The notes under the pieces: model-generated
What the model was told of the DNA's origin: nothing
The model's database searches: none
The model's input: the letters and a program-made list of their open reading frames with translations, nothing else
Shown here: piece by piece, positions 26,650 to 35,285 of the stretch
How positions within the stretch are numbered: the first letter of the stretch is position 1
Layout of the letters: each line of letters opens with the position of its first letter
Program-made: the position numbers and the translations under genes
Assembly (NCBI RefSeq): GCF_000789235.1
Contig: NZ_KN525716.1
Span: forward strand, 3,454,100 to 3,518,099
DNA: 64,000 nucleotides
From: Wocania ichthyoenteri Th78
GTDB taxonomy: Bacteria > Bacteroidota > Bacteroidia > Flavobacteriales > Flavobacteriaceae
Direction of reading: 5' to 3'

Positions 26650-27021
26650 CTATTTATGTTTTTTCCTAGGTTTACTAGGTTTTGCTAAAGGATTAAAATC
26701 TAAGCATAAATCTAAATAACGAGATAAATCAACTTCGGTATCAAAACCACCAGGTGTAACAAAAATATATCCACGCATAGGGCGACCTGTAAAATCCATT
26801 GGTAAACAATGTGTATTGTTTATCTCGTTTGCATAAGCTGTTTCACCAATTCTAGCCATAAGCAGACTGTCTCCAAATTTTTTATCGGTATGAATACCAC
26901 AAAGCATTTTGTTATCAACTTTAAAACACAAACCTCCCATCATTTTTAGTTCGGTAAAGGTTACTTGCTTTTCTTTTAGTAATTGTCGTATTCTGTCAGC
27001 TAAAAATTCTTCGTATGCCAT
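26650..27021 (-). CDS. TfoX/Sxy N-terminal domain protein
   Basis: This 123-residue protein consists of a TfoX_N domain (MAYEEFLADRIRQLL, then TELKMMGGLCFKVDNKMLCGI, MARIGE and MRGYIFVTPGG) followed by a basic tail (KPSKPRKKHK). TfoX/Sxy regulates competence in gammaproteobacteria. Stand-alone TfoX_N proteins like this are common in Bacteroidota, where their role is not established. The C-terminal TfoX domain is absent, which is usual for this subgroup. The upstream gap to the divergent AGCS symporter gene is 130 bases. Confidence 0.88.
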   Translation of the reverse strand: MAYEEFLADRIRQLLKEKQVTFTELKMMGGLCFKVDNKMLCGIHTDKKFGDSLLMARIGETAYANEINNTHCLPMDFTGRPMRGYIFVTPGGFDTEVDLSRYLDLCLDFNPLAKPSKPRKKHK

Positions 27022-27151
27022 TAAGTGGTTTTTAATAGTTACTAATTTAGACTAAAATTATTTTTATATCAATAGATTTTATGAAATTATAAACATTTTT
27101 AATAGTTTCACGCATCTTTCTTACATTAATAGTTTTAAACTAACTAATTAT

Positions 27152-28531
27152 ATGGAACAACTTAAACAACTAGCTGCCGATTTTTCTAGCGCAGTTTGGG
27201 GATTACCTTTACTTATTCTTCTTATTGGTGGTGGATTATATTTATTAATTCGGTCAAAATTTGGAACGTTTCGTTTAATTGGTCATGCTATTCAAGTGCT
27301 TCGTGGTAAGTACGACGATCCAAATGATCCTGGACAAATTAGCCATTTTCAAGCTTTAACCACAGCATTGTCTTCTACTATTGGTATGGGGAATATTGCT
27401 GGTGTTGCAGTGGCTATTTCTATTGGCGGTCCAGGAGCAGTTTTCTGGATGTGGGTTAGTGCCGTAGTTGGTATGTCGACTAAGTTTTTTACTTCAACTT
27501 TAGCTATTATGTTTAGAGGGAAAGATAGTAATGGTGAGTTACAAGGTGGTCCTATGTATTTTATTATGGAAGGTTTGGGGAAATCTTGGAAACCTTTAGC
27601 TGTTATGTTTAGTGTTTGTGGTTTGGTTGGTGCTTTGCCCGTTTTTAATGTTAATCAACTCACGCAAGCAGTTAATGATATTTTACTTGCACCTAATGGT
27701 GTTGAAGTTGGATTTACTTCTAATTTAATTGTTGGTTTGGTATTAGTTGGCATTACTGCTGTAGTTATTCTAGGTGGTTTAGGGCGTATTAGTAAAACAG
27801 CGTCTAAACTTGTGCCCTCAATGGTATTGCTTTATTTTGTTTCTGTTATGATTATTTTGGTTGTAAATATTGAAGTTGTCCCTAAATATTTCGCCATGAT
27901 TTTTACTGATGCTTTTGCTGCTAATAATTTTAAAGGCGATGCTTTTTTTGGTGGTCTTGTTGGAGGATTGATTTTACTAGGAATTAAGCGTGGTGCGTTT
28001 TCAAACGAAGCGGGAATTGGTACGGCGCCTTTAGCTCACGGTGCTGCAAAAACCGATGAGCCTGTTCGCGAAGGTTTAGTGGCTATGCTTGGGCCAGCAA
28101 TCGACACTTTAATTGTTTGTACACTTACCGCTTTAGCTATTTTAGTAACTGGTGTTTGGGAAACCACTTCAAATAATGGGGTGAGTTTAACAGCATCTGC
28201 TTTTGCAGAAGCTATGCCAGGGTTTGGTAAATATTTATTGTTAGTCTGTATTGCAGTGTTTAGTATATCTTCATTGTTTTCGTTTTCATATTATGGTTCA
28301 AAATGTTTATCGTTTTTAATTGGCGCAGATAAAATGCATTATTACAATTATTTTTATATCGCGAGTATTATTTTAGGAGCTACAATGACGTTAGATATGA
28401 TGATAAACCTTATTGATGGTGTATTTGCTTTAATGGCTATTCCAACCATGTTATCTACTATAATATTAGCTCCAAAAGTTGTAAAAGAATTAGCAGCATA
28501 TAAAGCACGTTTAAAAGAAAATAAATTATGA
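27152..28531 (+). CDS. Sodium:alanine symporter, AGCS family
   Basis: This 459-residue polytopic transporter is of the alanine/glycine:cation symporter family. Signature motifs are FQALTTALSSTIGMGNIAGV with GGPGAVFWMWVSA, GGPMYFIMEG and the highly conserved KRGAFSNEAGIGTAPLAHG. It should import alanine or glycine with sodium. Its stop codon overlaps the start of a DUF4212 gene by four bases, and a second sodium symporter follows, so three overlapping genes form one operon of sodium-coupled uptake. Confidence 0.93.
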   Translation: MEQLKQLAADFSSAVWGLPLLILLIGGGLYLLIRSKFGTFRLIGHAIQVLRGKYDDPNDPGQISHFQALTTALSSTIGMGNIAGVAVAISIGGPGAVFWMWVSAVVGMSTKFFTSTLAIMFRGKDSNGELQGGPMYFIMEGLGKSWKPLAVMFSVCGLVGALPVFNVNQLTQAVNDILLAPNGVEVGFTSNLIVGLVLVGITAVVILGGLGRISKTASKLVPSMVLLYFVSVMIILVVNIEVVPKYFAMIFTDAFAANNFKGDAFFGGLVGGLILLGIKRGAFSNEAGIGTAPLAHGAAKTDEPVREGLVAMLGPAIDTLIVCTLTALAILVTGVWETTSNNGVSLTASAFAEAMPGFGKYLLLVCIAVFSISSLFSFSYYGSKCLSFLIGADKMHYYNYFYIASIILGATMTLDMMINLIDGVFALMAIPTMLSTIILAPKVVKELAAYKARLKENKL

Positions 28532-28785
28532 CCAATCAAGAAAAACCCAAAGCATACTGGAAAGAAAACATCAAAATTGTACTCATACTTTTAACCGTTT
28601 GGTTTTTGGTGTCTTTTGGGGCTGGTATTATATTCAAAGATGTTTTAAATGACATTAAAATAGGCGGATTTAAACTCGGGTTTTGGTTTGCACAACAAGG
28701 CTCGATGTATGTGTTTGTCACCCTTATTTTTATATATGTTAGATTAATGAATAAATTGGATAAAAAATATGGTTATGATGAATAG
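28528..28785 (+). CDS. DUF4212 small subunit of sodium/solute symporter
   Basis: This 85-residue protein has two membrane helices (about 17-37 and 48-72) and the DUF4212 pattern YWKENIKIVLILLTVWFLVS, GFKLGFWFAQQGS and VRLMNKLDKKYG. Proteins of this family are always found next to a large SSS-family symporter and are believed to be its small subunit. Here it overlaps the AGCS gene by four bases and the large symporter by 17, which supports tight coupling. Confidence 0.92.
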   Translation: MTNQEKPKAYWKENIKIVLILLTVWFLVSFGAGIIFKDVLNDIKIGGFKLGFWFAQQGSMYVFVTLIFIYVRLMNKLDKKYGYDE

Positions 28786-30496
28786 TTTATTGATAGCAGA
28801 ACAGATAAGCGTTCAAAATTGGACCTATATTTTAGTTGGCATTACTTTTACTTTATACATTGGTATTGCTATTTGGTCTAGAGCAGGATCTACAAAAGAA
28901 TTTTATGTTGCTGGTGGAGGTGTTTCACCTTTAGCAAACGGTATGGCGACAGCTGCCGATTGGATGAGTGCTGCCTCTTTTATTTCTATGGCAGGAATTA
29001 TATCCTTTGCAGGGTACGATGGTGCAGTATATTTGATGGGTTGGACAGGTGGCTATGTTCTACTTGCATTATTGTTAGCACCTTATTTGCGAAAGTTCGG
29101 AAAGTTCACGGTACCAGATTTTATAGGTGATAGGTATTATTCAAATACAGCACGTACTGTTGGTGTTTTTTGTGCACTTTTAGTGTCGTTTACTTATGTA
29201 GCAGGACAAATGAGAGGCGTAGGATTAGTGTTTTCTCGTTTTTTAGAAGTCGATATTAATACTGGTGTTATTATTGGGATGCTTATTGTTTTGTTTTATG
29301 CTGTTTTAGGAGGCATGAAGGGGATTACATATACGCAAGTTGCACAATATTGCGTATTGATATTTGCATTTATGGTGCCTGCTATTTTTATTTCCATTCA
29401 AATGACAGGAAACCCCATTCCTCAATTAGGGTTTGGTAGCGAGTTAGCCGATGGTTCTGGAACTTATTTATTAGATAAATTAGATGGATTAAGTACAGAA
29501 TTAGGTTTTACTGAATATACCGAAGGCTCAAAATCTTTAATCGATGTATTTGCTATTACGTTAGCTTTAATGGTTGGTACAGCGGGATTACCACATGTTA
29601 TTGTACGCTTCTTCACGGTAAAACGAGTTAAAGATGCTCGTAAATCAGCTGGAATTGCTTTGTTACTTATTGTAATACTTTATACAACGGCACCAGCAGT
29701 TGCTGTTTTTGCAAGAACAAATATGATTGAAACCGTTTCAAATCAACCTTATGCAAATGCACCTGAGTGGTTTAAAAAATGGGAGACGACAGGTTTAATC
29801 ACCTTTACTGATAAGAACAATGATGGACTTATTCAATATGTAGCCGATAAGTCTAAAAATGAATTGGTGGTTGATAATGATATTATGGTATTAGCTAATC
29901 CAGAAATTGCACAATTACCAAATTGGGTAATAGCTTTGGTAGCAGCAGGAGCATTAGCAGCTGCATTATCAACAGCTGCAGGATTATTATTAGTTATTTC
30001 TTCATCTGTTTCTCATGACTTGATTAAGAAAATGATAAACCCAAAAATATCTGAAAAAGGGGAATTAATAGCGGCTCGTTTATCAGCGGTAGTTGCGGTT
30101 TGTGTTGCGGGATATTTTGGGATTAATCCTCCAGGATTTGTTGCAGCAACTGTAGCATTGGCATTCGGTTTAGCAGCGGCCTCATTTTTTCCAGCTATAA
30201 TTTTAGGCATTTTTTATAAACGCATGAATAAAGAAGGTGCTATTGCTGGTATGGTTGTGGGAATCTTAACCATGCTATTTTATATGCTGAAGTTTAAATT
30301 TGACTGGTTTGGTGGTGGAGAAAAGACTGATTGGTGGTTTGGTATTTCACCAGAAGGATTTGGTACGGTAGCTATGGTCCTAAATTTTATAGTATCTATT
30401 ACAATAATGAAGTTTACACCAGAGCCACCAAAAGATGTTCAAGAGATTGTTGAGAATATTAGAATACCAAGTGGAGCGGGAGAGGCTACGCATTAA
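28769..30496 (+). CDS. Sodium:solute symporter large subunit (ActP/VC_2705-like)
   Basis: This 575-residue SSS-family transporter has about 13 helices. Landmarks are GIAIWSRAGSTKEFYVAGGG, ATAADWMSAASFISMAG, GGMKGITYTQVAQYCVL, GTAGLPHVIVRFFTV and AAGALAAALSTAAGLLLVIS. The association with DUF4212 places it in the VC_2705 group related to acetate permease ActP; short monocarboxylates are the likely substrates, not proven. Methionines at 28769, 28775 and 28778 are all possible starts. The stretch of about 50 extra residues around NNDGLIQYVADKSKNELVVD is an exposed loop typical of the group. Confidence 0.9.
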   Translation: MVMMNSLLIAEQISVQNWTYILVGITFTLYIGIAIWSRAGSTKEFYVAGGGVSPLANGMATAADWMSAASFISMAGIISFAGYDGAVYLMGWTGGYVLLALLLAPYLRKFGKFTVPDFIGDRYYSNTARTVGVFCALLVSFTYVAGQMRGVGLVFSRFLEVDINTGVIIGMLIVLFYAVLGGMKGITYTQVAQYCVLIFAFMVPAIFISIQMTGNPIPQLGFGSELADGSGTYLLDKLDGLSTELGFTEYTEGSKSLIDVFAITLALMVGTAGLPHVIVRFFTVKRVKDARKSAGIALLLIVILYTTAPAVAVFARTNMIETVSNQPYANAPEWFKKWETTGLITFTDKNNDGLIQYVADKSKNELVVDNDIMVLANPEIAQLPNWVIALVAAGALAAALSTAAGLLLVISSSVSHDLIKKMINPKISEKGELIAARLSAVVAVCVAGYFGINPPGFVAATVALAFGLAAASFFPAIILGIFYKRMNKEGAIAGMVVGILTMLFYMLKFKFDWFGGGEKTDWWFGISPEGFGTVAMVLNFIVSITIMKFTPEPPKDVQEIVENIRIPSGAGEATH

Positions 30497-30516
30497 TTAA
30501 TTGAGAACAGTTTTGA

Positions 30517-31722
30517 TTATGTGTTTACAAGCCTTACCTTCTTTTTTACAATTATAAAAACAATTACAGACAGTATTCCAAAAATCGAAAACCCAATAAA
30601 CAATGGTAGTACCGAAGTAGTAACAAAATTACCAATGTAGTTTGCAATAGGTACAGCCATTACCGTAGAAATAAATCCGTTTATTGCGGCTCCAATACCA
30701 GCAATATGCCCCAAAGGTTGCATGGCTAAGGCACGTAAATTTCCGAATAAAAAACCGACAGCAAAAAACTGTAGTGCAAAAAATCCTAATAAAATGGCAA
30801 TACTTGGATTTTCACCAGATGAAAATATAACAACATATAAAACCGAAATAACAGCGTAAGCTATACATGAAACGTAAGCAATTTTCATCATGCCATATTT
30901 AACCACAAATCTGCTATTTAAAAATGTTGCTAAACCAACAGAGATAGCTAAACTCGCAAAAATATAAGGAAACATATCTGCTAAATTATATTGCTCTTGA
31001 AATATTTGTTGAGAAGTACTTAAATACACCATGAAAGAGCCCGTTATAAAGCCAGATATGAATGTAAATGCTACAGCATCTTTGTGTTTGAAAAACTCTT
31101 TTGTACCATCAATAAAAAGATGACTTGTAAATTTAATACGCTTGTCTTTTTCCAATGTTTCTGGTTGTCGTAACCAAAACCAAATCATAATTAAAACTCC
31201 AAATATTAAGTTGAAATAAAATACCGATTCCCAGTTGTAAAGATGAATTAAAAACTGACCTAAAGTTGGAGCAACTACCGGAACTAAAATAAAAAACATC
31301 ACCACAATTGATAATATTTTTGCCATATAATTACCACTGTAAGAATCTCTAATCATAGATATACTTAAGCTTCTAGGAGACGATAACCCGACACCTTGTA
31401 GTATGCGTCCAAGTATCATCATTTCAAAACTTTTAGTAGTCACGCAAATAATACTTGCAATTATAAAAACAACAAAGCCAATGTACACAATAGGTTTTCT
31501 TCCAAAGCTATCAGATAATGGTCCAAAAATAAGCTGTCCAAAACCCAAACCCAAAAAAATCATGGTAATAAGCAGTTGGTTATTAGCAGGATTTATAACG
31601 CCTAAAGCACTTCCTATTTCTGGTAAAGCAGGTAATAAAGCATCAATAGATAAAGCCACGATAGACATTAATGAGGCCATTAAAGCTACAAATTCAAACT
31701 TGAAAGTGTTATTGTTTTGCAT
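30517..31722 (-). CDS. Bcr/CflA-type multidrug efflux MFS transporter
   Basis: This 401-residue, 12-helix major facilitator has motif A GLGFGQLIFGPLSDSFGRKP after helix 2 and SIDALLPALPEIG in helix 1, both characteristic of the Bcr/CflA group (DHA1). It probably exports drugs or metabolites by proton antiport. A -7-like element (31734-31727 on the minus strand) lies just four bases upstream of the start codon, so the message may be leaderless. It is divergent from the DinB gene, with a 90-base gap. Confidence 0.9.
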   Translation of the reverse strand: MQNNNTFKFEFVALMASLMSIVALSIDALLPALPEIGSALGVINPANNQLLITMIFLGLGFGQLIFGPLSDSFGRKPIVYIGFVVFIIASIICVTTKSFEMMILGRILQGVGLSSPRSLSISMIRDSYSGNYMAKILSIVVMFFILVPVVAPTLGQFLIHLYNWESVFYFNLIFGVLIMIWFWLRQPETLEKDKRIKFTSHLFIDGTKEFFKHKDAVAFTFISGFITGSFMVYLSTSQQIFQEQYNLADMFPYIFASLAISVGLATFLNSRFVVKYGMMKIAYVSCIAYAVISVLYVVIFSSGENPSIAILLGFFALQFFAVGFLFGNLRALAMQPLGHIAGIGAAINGFISTVMAVPIANYIGNFVTTSVLPLFIGFSIFGILSVIVFIIVKKKVRLVNT

Positions 31723-31726
31723 TAGG

Positions 31727-31734
31727 CAAAAATA
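31727..31734 (-). promoter_or_regulatory. Candidate -7 element of the efflux gene, near-leaderless
   Basis: TATTTTTG on the minus strand, four bases before the ATG. TTG triplets on the same strand stand 16 and 22 bases further upstream (31753-31751 and 31759-31757). Confidence 0.45.
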
Positions 31735-31758
31735 GAGTAATTTTGTAGAGCAAAGTCA

Positions 31759-31793
31759 AATATCAATGTTATTAACCAATATCAATATTGTTA
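31759..31793. promoter_or_regulatory. Two near-identical 16-base direct repeats in a divergent promoter region
   Basis: The segments beginning aatatcaat at 31759 and 31778 share most of their 16 bases and start 19 bases apart, about two helical turns. They lie between the efflux and DinB genes and could bind a regulator in tandem. Confidence 0.35.
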
Positions 31794-31812
31794 AATTTTA
31801 TATTAATAAAGC

Positions 31813-32259
31813 ATGTGTACAGAAACCTTAATAAAAATTTTTAATAGGGATTTAAATAAGTTAAAAATTGAAATTGAGTCTTATAAAGATGAAAAAAACT
31901 TATGGGTTTTAAAAGATGATATTAGCAATTCTGCTGGTAACTTATGCTTGCATGTTGTTGGAAATCTTAATCATTTTATTGGTGCAGAATTTGGAAACAC
32001 AGGCTATATAAGACAAAGAGATTTAGAATTCTCACTAAAAAATGTGCCAAAAACAGATATAGTAAATCAAATAAATGAGGTTAGTTTAATTGTTGAAGAA
32101 ACTTTAAAAACCTTAAATCCAAACGATTTGCAAAAAGAATATTCACGTCGTGTTTTTGAAGATAAAATGACTACAGAATTTTTCTTAATACATCTAGCTA
32201 CGCATTTAGCATACCATTTAGGGCAAATAAATTACCATAGACGGTTATTAGATTTATAA
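31813..32259 (+). CDS. DinB-superfamily protein (DUF1572-like)
   Basis: This 148-residue protein has the four-helix DinB/YfiT-like fold. Candidate metal ligands are the His residues in HVVGNLNHFIGA and in HLATHLAYHLGQINYHRR near the C-terminus, which match the DUF1572 pattern. Members are metal-dependent thiol S-transferase-like proteins of mostly unknown substrate. It stands alone between the divergent efflux gene and the DEAD-domain gene (71 bases downstream). Confidence 0.85.
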   Translation: MCTETLIKIFNRDLNKLKIEIESYKDEKNLWVLKDDISNSAGNLCLHVVGNLNHFIGAEFGNTGYIRQRDLEFSLKNVPKTDIVNQINEVSLIVEETLKTLNPNDLQKEYSRRVFEDKMTTEFFLIHLATHLAYHLGQINYHRRLLDL

Positions 32260-32302
32260 GCTGTTTTTGTTTTTATTCAAATCAATTAGGTATTTAAAAA
32301 CT

Positions 32303-32310
32303 TACCTTTG
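32303..32310 (+). promoter_or_regulatory. Candidate -7 element of the DEAD-domain gene
   Basis: TACCTTTG fits TAnnTTTG and lies 20 bases upstream of the ATG at 32331. No TTG is found at the usual spacing. Confidence 0.45.
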
Positions 32311-32330
32311 TAGCTTAAAGAAAATCTTTT

Positions 32331-32939
32331 ATGTCTTTTAAAAAATTAATTGAACCATTAGCCGATACACTTAACTATAAAGGCTTTAAAGCACCTTTAC
32401 CACTTCAAAAACAAATCTTATCTAAAATAAAAGGAGGCGCAAGTTTATTTGTAATAGCTCCAGATGGAAGCGGTAAAACTTCAAGTTTAATTATTAGTGT
32501 TATTCAGAAATTAAAAAAAGCTGTTGAAGATGCTCCAAGGGCTTTAATTTTTGTAAAAGATAAACAAGCTGCTTTAAATTTAGAATTAGAATTTAATGCC
32601 TTTAAACGCGGAACAGACTTAAGAGTGTATTGTGCTTACGATGAGCATGATATAGATATACAGCGTGATGAAATTTACGAAGGTACAGATATAGTAATAG
32701 CTACACCTAAGCGCTTAAATAAGTTGTTTTACCTTAACGGAATTAATTTGAATAAGTTGCAAATATGCATTGTTGAAGATGCCGATTTTTTATTTAGAAA
32801 TAATAATCTTGCTGAAGTTACGCGTACTCCCGAAAGTATAGGTAAATGCCAATATCTTGTTTTTGCATATAAATTTGATAATCGTTTCGAGCGATGGCAA
32901 GAATCTTTTATGTATAATGCTCAAATTGTTAAGGCTTAG
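32331..32939 (+). CDS. One-domain DEAD-box helicase relative
   Basis: This 202-residue protein corresponds only to the first RecA-like domain of a DEAD-box helicase. It has a Q-motif-like APLPLQKQ, motif I APDGSGKT (43-50), ALIFVKDKQ, ATPKRL (Ib-like) and a motif II reading VEDAD where VDEAD is expected. Motif III (SAT) is not seen, and the whole C-terminal helicase domain (motifs IV-VI) is missing. The open frame ends naturally and the next gene starts 87 bases on, with no helicase remnant in between, so it is not a recent truncation. ATP binding is likely. Strand unwinding is unlikely without the second domain. Confidence 0.8.
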   Translation: MSFKKLIEPLADTLNYKGFKAPLPLQKQILSKIKGGASLFVIAPDGSGKTSSLIISVIQKLKKAVEDAPRALIFVKDKQAALNLELEFNAFKRGTDLRVYCAYDEHDIDIQRDEIYEGTDIVIATPKRLNKLFYLNGINLNKLQICIVEDADFLFRNNNLAEVTRTPESIGKCQYLVFAYKFDNRFERWQESFMYNAQIVKA

Positions 32940-32992
32940 CTAAGACTTATTTACCTTTTAATGATTTTTGCTTAAAGTTTGCGTAACTGTTA

Positions 32993-33013
32993 AGTCACTT
33001 TTAAATAGTGACT
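32993..33013. promoter_or_regulatory. Inverted repeat overlapping the MarC promoter region
   Basis: AGTCACT and AGTGACT form a perfect 7-bp inverted repeat around a 7-nt loop, and the right arm overlaps a -7-like TGACTTTG ending 12 bases before the MarC start. It could be an operator. Confidence 0.35.
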
Positions 33014-33026
33014 TTGCAAAAAAAAC

Positions 33027-33662
33027 ATGAACTTATTTTTAGCCATTTTTGGAGCTCTATTTTCTATTATGAATCCACTCGGAACTGTGCCTGTTTTTGT
33101 GGGGTTAACAAAGTATAACACAAAAAAAGAACGTGCAATAACTGCTTTTTGGACAGCTATTGATGTTCTTGCCATTCTACTATTATCTTTTCATGCGGGA
33201 AAATATATTCTATCTTTTTTTGGAATAAGTTTAAATGCCTTAAAAATAGCAGGGGGTCTAATTATTGCTTCTTCAGGTTTTGCTTTACTAACAGGTAAAT
33301 TTAGCGAGCATAAAGGAATGAAACGAGATAGGGTGCAGAAAGATATTCATAGCAGGGAATCTATTTCGTTAACACCATTAGCTATTCCAATGCTTGCTGG
33401 CCCAGGTACTATTTCATTATTAATAGCTTACAATCAAGAGTTTCAACTTATAAACGAAATTACTATTATAGTTGCTGCTATGGTATCAGTATCAGTAGTT
33501 ATCTATTTTATTTTGAAAAGTTCACATTTTATTGTTCGAGTTTTAGGGGCATCTGGTATTAATGCACTTTCAAGAATTATTGGATTCATCATTATAGCTA
33601 TAGGTATAGAATATATTATATCATCACTAGTAGATATCATCTCAAAATTAAATATAAATTAA
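33027..33662 (+). CDS. MarC-family integral membrane protein
   Basis: This 211-residue protein has six hydrophobic helices in the MarC/UPF0056 pattern: FSIMNPLGTVPVFVGLT in helix 1, KIAGGLIIASSGFALLTG, SLTPLAIPMLAGPGTISLLI and LSRIIGFIIIAIGIEYI. Despite the name, a role in antibiotic resistance was not confirmed for MarC, and amino-acid export has been suggested for relatives. It is convergent with the carboxylase beta-subunit gene: only one base separates the two stop codons. Confidence 0.92.
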   Translation: MNLFLAIFGALFSIMNPLGTVPVFVGLTKYNTKKERAITAFWTAIDVLAILLLSFHAGKYILSFFGISLNALKIAGGLIIASSGFALLTGKFSEHKGMKRDRVQKDIHSRESISLTPLAIPMLAGPGTISLLIAYNQEFQLINEITIIVAAMVSVSVVIYFILKSSHFIVRVLGASGINALSRIIGFIIIAIGIEYIISSLVDIISKLNIN

Positions 33663-33663
33663 G

Positions 33664-35214
33664 CTATAAAGGGATATTTCCATGTTTACGTTTCGGTGTT
33701 TCTACTTTTTTATCCTCTAACATACTAAAAGCTTTAATTAATTTCCGTCTGGTATCTTTTGGTAATATAACTTCATCAATAAAACCGCGTTGAGCAGCTC
33801 TATAGGGGTTAGCAAATTTTTCAGCATATTCGGCTTCTTTTTCTGCAAGTTTTTCAATGGGATTATCAGCATGAGCAATTTCTTTTTTAAAGATGATTTC
33901 ACTGGCACCTTTAGCACCCATAACTGCTATTTCTGCTCCTGGCCATGCAAAATTTAAATCTGCGCCTATATGTTTAGAATTCATTACATCATATGCACCA
34001 CCATAGGCTTTTCTGGTAATTACTGTTACTCGTGGCACGGTAGCTTCACTTAAAGCATATAACAATTTTGCTCCATGTACAATTATGCCATTCCACTCTT
34101 GGTCGGTTCCTGGTAAAAACCCTGGTACATCTACCAAAACAAGTAGTGGAATATTGAAACAGTCACAAAATCGCGTAAAACGTGCTGCTTTCTTTGAGCT
34201 TTTAACACCTAAAACACCGGCTAAAAATTGAGGTTGATTAGCTATTATTCCTATGCTTCGTCCAGCTAAACGTGCAAAACCAACAATAATGTTTTCAGCA
34301 TAATCCTTATGAATTTCATAAAAAGAGTCATTATCAATAATACCAGAAATCACGGCATGCATATCGTAAGGCTTATTTGGATTGTCTGGGACGATATCTG
34401 ATAATACATCTCTAATCTCATCATTAAATTTAAACTCTAGCTTAGCAGCTGTTTCCGTATTATTTTGAGGTAAATAACTTAACAGCGTTTTTAAATCTTC
34501 TAAACATTCAATATCGTTAGCTGAGGTTTTATGAGCTACTCCAGATTTCGATGCATGTGTGTAAGCACCGCCTAACTCTTCACTAGTTACCTCTTCATTA
34601 GTTACCGTTTTTACAACATTTGGTCCCGTAACAAACATGTAGCTGGTATTTTCAACCATAATTGTAAAATCTGTCATGGCTGGGGAATACACTGCACCTC
34701 CAGCACATGGTCCCATAATAGCAGAGATCTGTGGAATAACGCCTGAGGCTTGTACATTTCTATAAAAAATATCGGCATAACCACCTAAAGAACGCACACC
34801 TTCTTGAATACGCGCACCACCAGAATCGTTAAGTCCAATAATAGGCGCGCCAACTTTAACGGCTAAATCCATGATTTTACAAATCTTTTCTGCGTGTGTT
34901 TCAGATAAAGCGCCACCAAACACCGTGAAATCTTGGGCATAAACATATACTAATCGCTCATTAACAGTTCCGTAACCTGTAATTACACCATCACCATAAT
35001 AGATTTCGTTTTCCATCCCAAAATCGGTAGTTCTATGCGTTACTAAAGCTCCGATTTCTTCAAAAGAGCCTTCGTCCATTAAGTAATTCACACGTTCTCT
35101 AGCGGTTAGTTTCTTCTTAGCGTGTTGTTTGTCAATACGTTTTTGTCCGCCACCTAAGTGTGCTAACGCGATACGTTCGTTTAACTTATCTATTTTGTTT
35201 TGTTTTGAATCCAT
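33664..35214 (-). CDS. Acyl-CoA carboxylase carboxyltransferase subunit (propionyl-CoA type)
   Basis: This 516-residue carboxyltransferase moves CO2 from carboxybiotin to an acyl-CoA. Crotonase-type oxyanion motifs are visible: [16 protein letters not shown] and [16 protein letters not shown] in the N-terminal half, [18 protein letters not shown] and [18 protein letters not shown] in the C-terminal half. Length and the fused N/C halves fit PccB/AccD5-type enzymes using propionyl-CoA or other short acyl-CoAs, rather than the split AccA/AccD. It is the last of three genes (carrier, biotin carboxylase, carboxyltransferase) on the minus strand. Confidence 0.93.
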   Translation of the reverse strand: MDSKQNKIDKLNERIALAHLGGGQKRIDKQHAKKKLTARERVNYLMDEGSFEEIGALVTHRTTDFGMENEIYYGDGVITGYGTVNERLVYVYAQDFTVFGGALSETHAEKICKIMDLAVKVGAPIIGLNDSGGARIQEGVRSLGGYADIFYRNVQASGVIPQISAIMGPCAGGAVYSPAMTDFTIMVENTSYMFVTGPNVVKTVTNEEVTSEELGGAYTHASKSGVAHKTSANDIECLEDLKTLLSYLPQNNTETAAKLEFKFNDEIRDVLSDIVPDNPNKPYDMHAVISGIIDNDSFYEIHKDYAENIIVGFARLAGRSIGIIANQPQFLAGVLGVKSSKKAARFTRFCDCFNIPLLVLVDVPGFLPGTDQEWNGIIVHGAKLLYALSEATVPRVTVITRKAYGGAYDVMNSKHIGADLNFAWPGAEIAVMGAKGASEIIFKKEIAHADNPIEKLAEKEAEYAEKFANPYRAAQRGFIDEVILPKDTRRKLIKAFSMLEDKKVETPKRKHGNIPL

Positions 35215-35224
35215 ATTTTATCTT

Positions 35225-35280
35225 TTGTTGTTGAGTCGTTTGTTGTTGAGCGCGTAGCTCTGAAAACTGCGACTGAAAAC
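35225..35280. repeat. Repeat-rich spacer between carboxylase genes
   Basis: The 71-base gap between two operon genes holds a direct repeat (gttgttgag twice) and ctgaaaactg twice. Similar cagt/ttcag-type repeats are seen at 12.56 and 44.25 kb. No promoter-like element is visible. Confidence 0.45.
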
Positions 35281-35285
35281 TGTGA

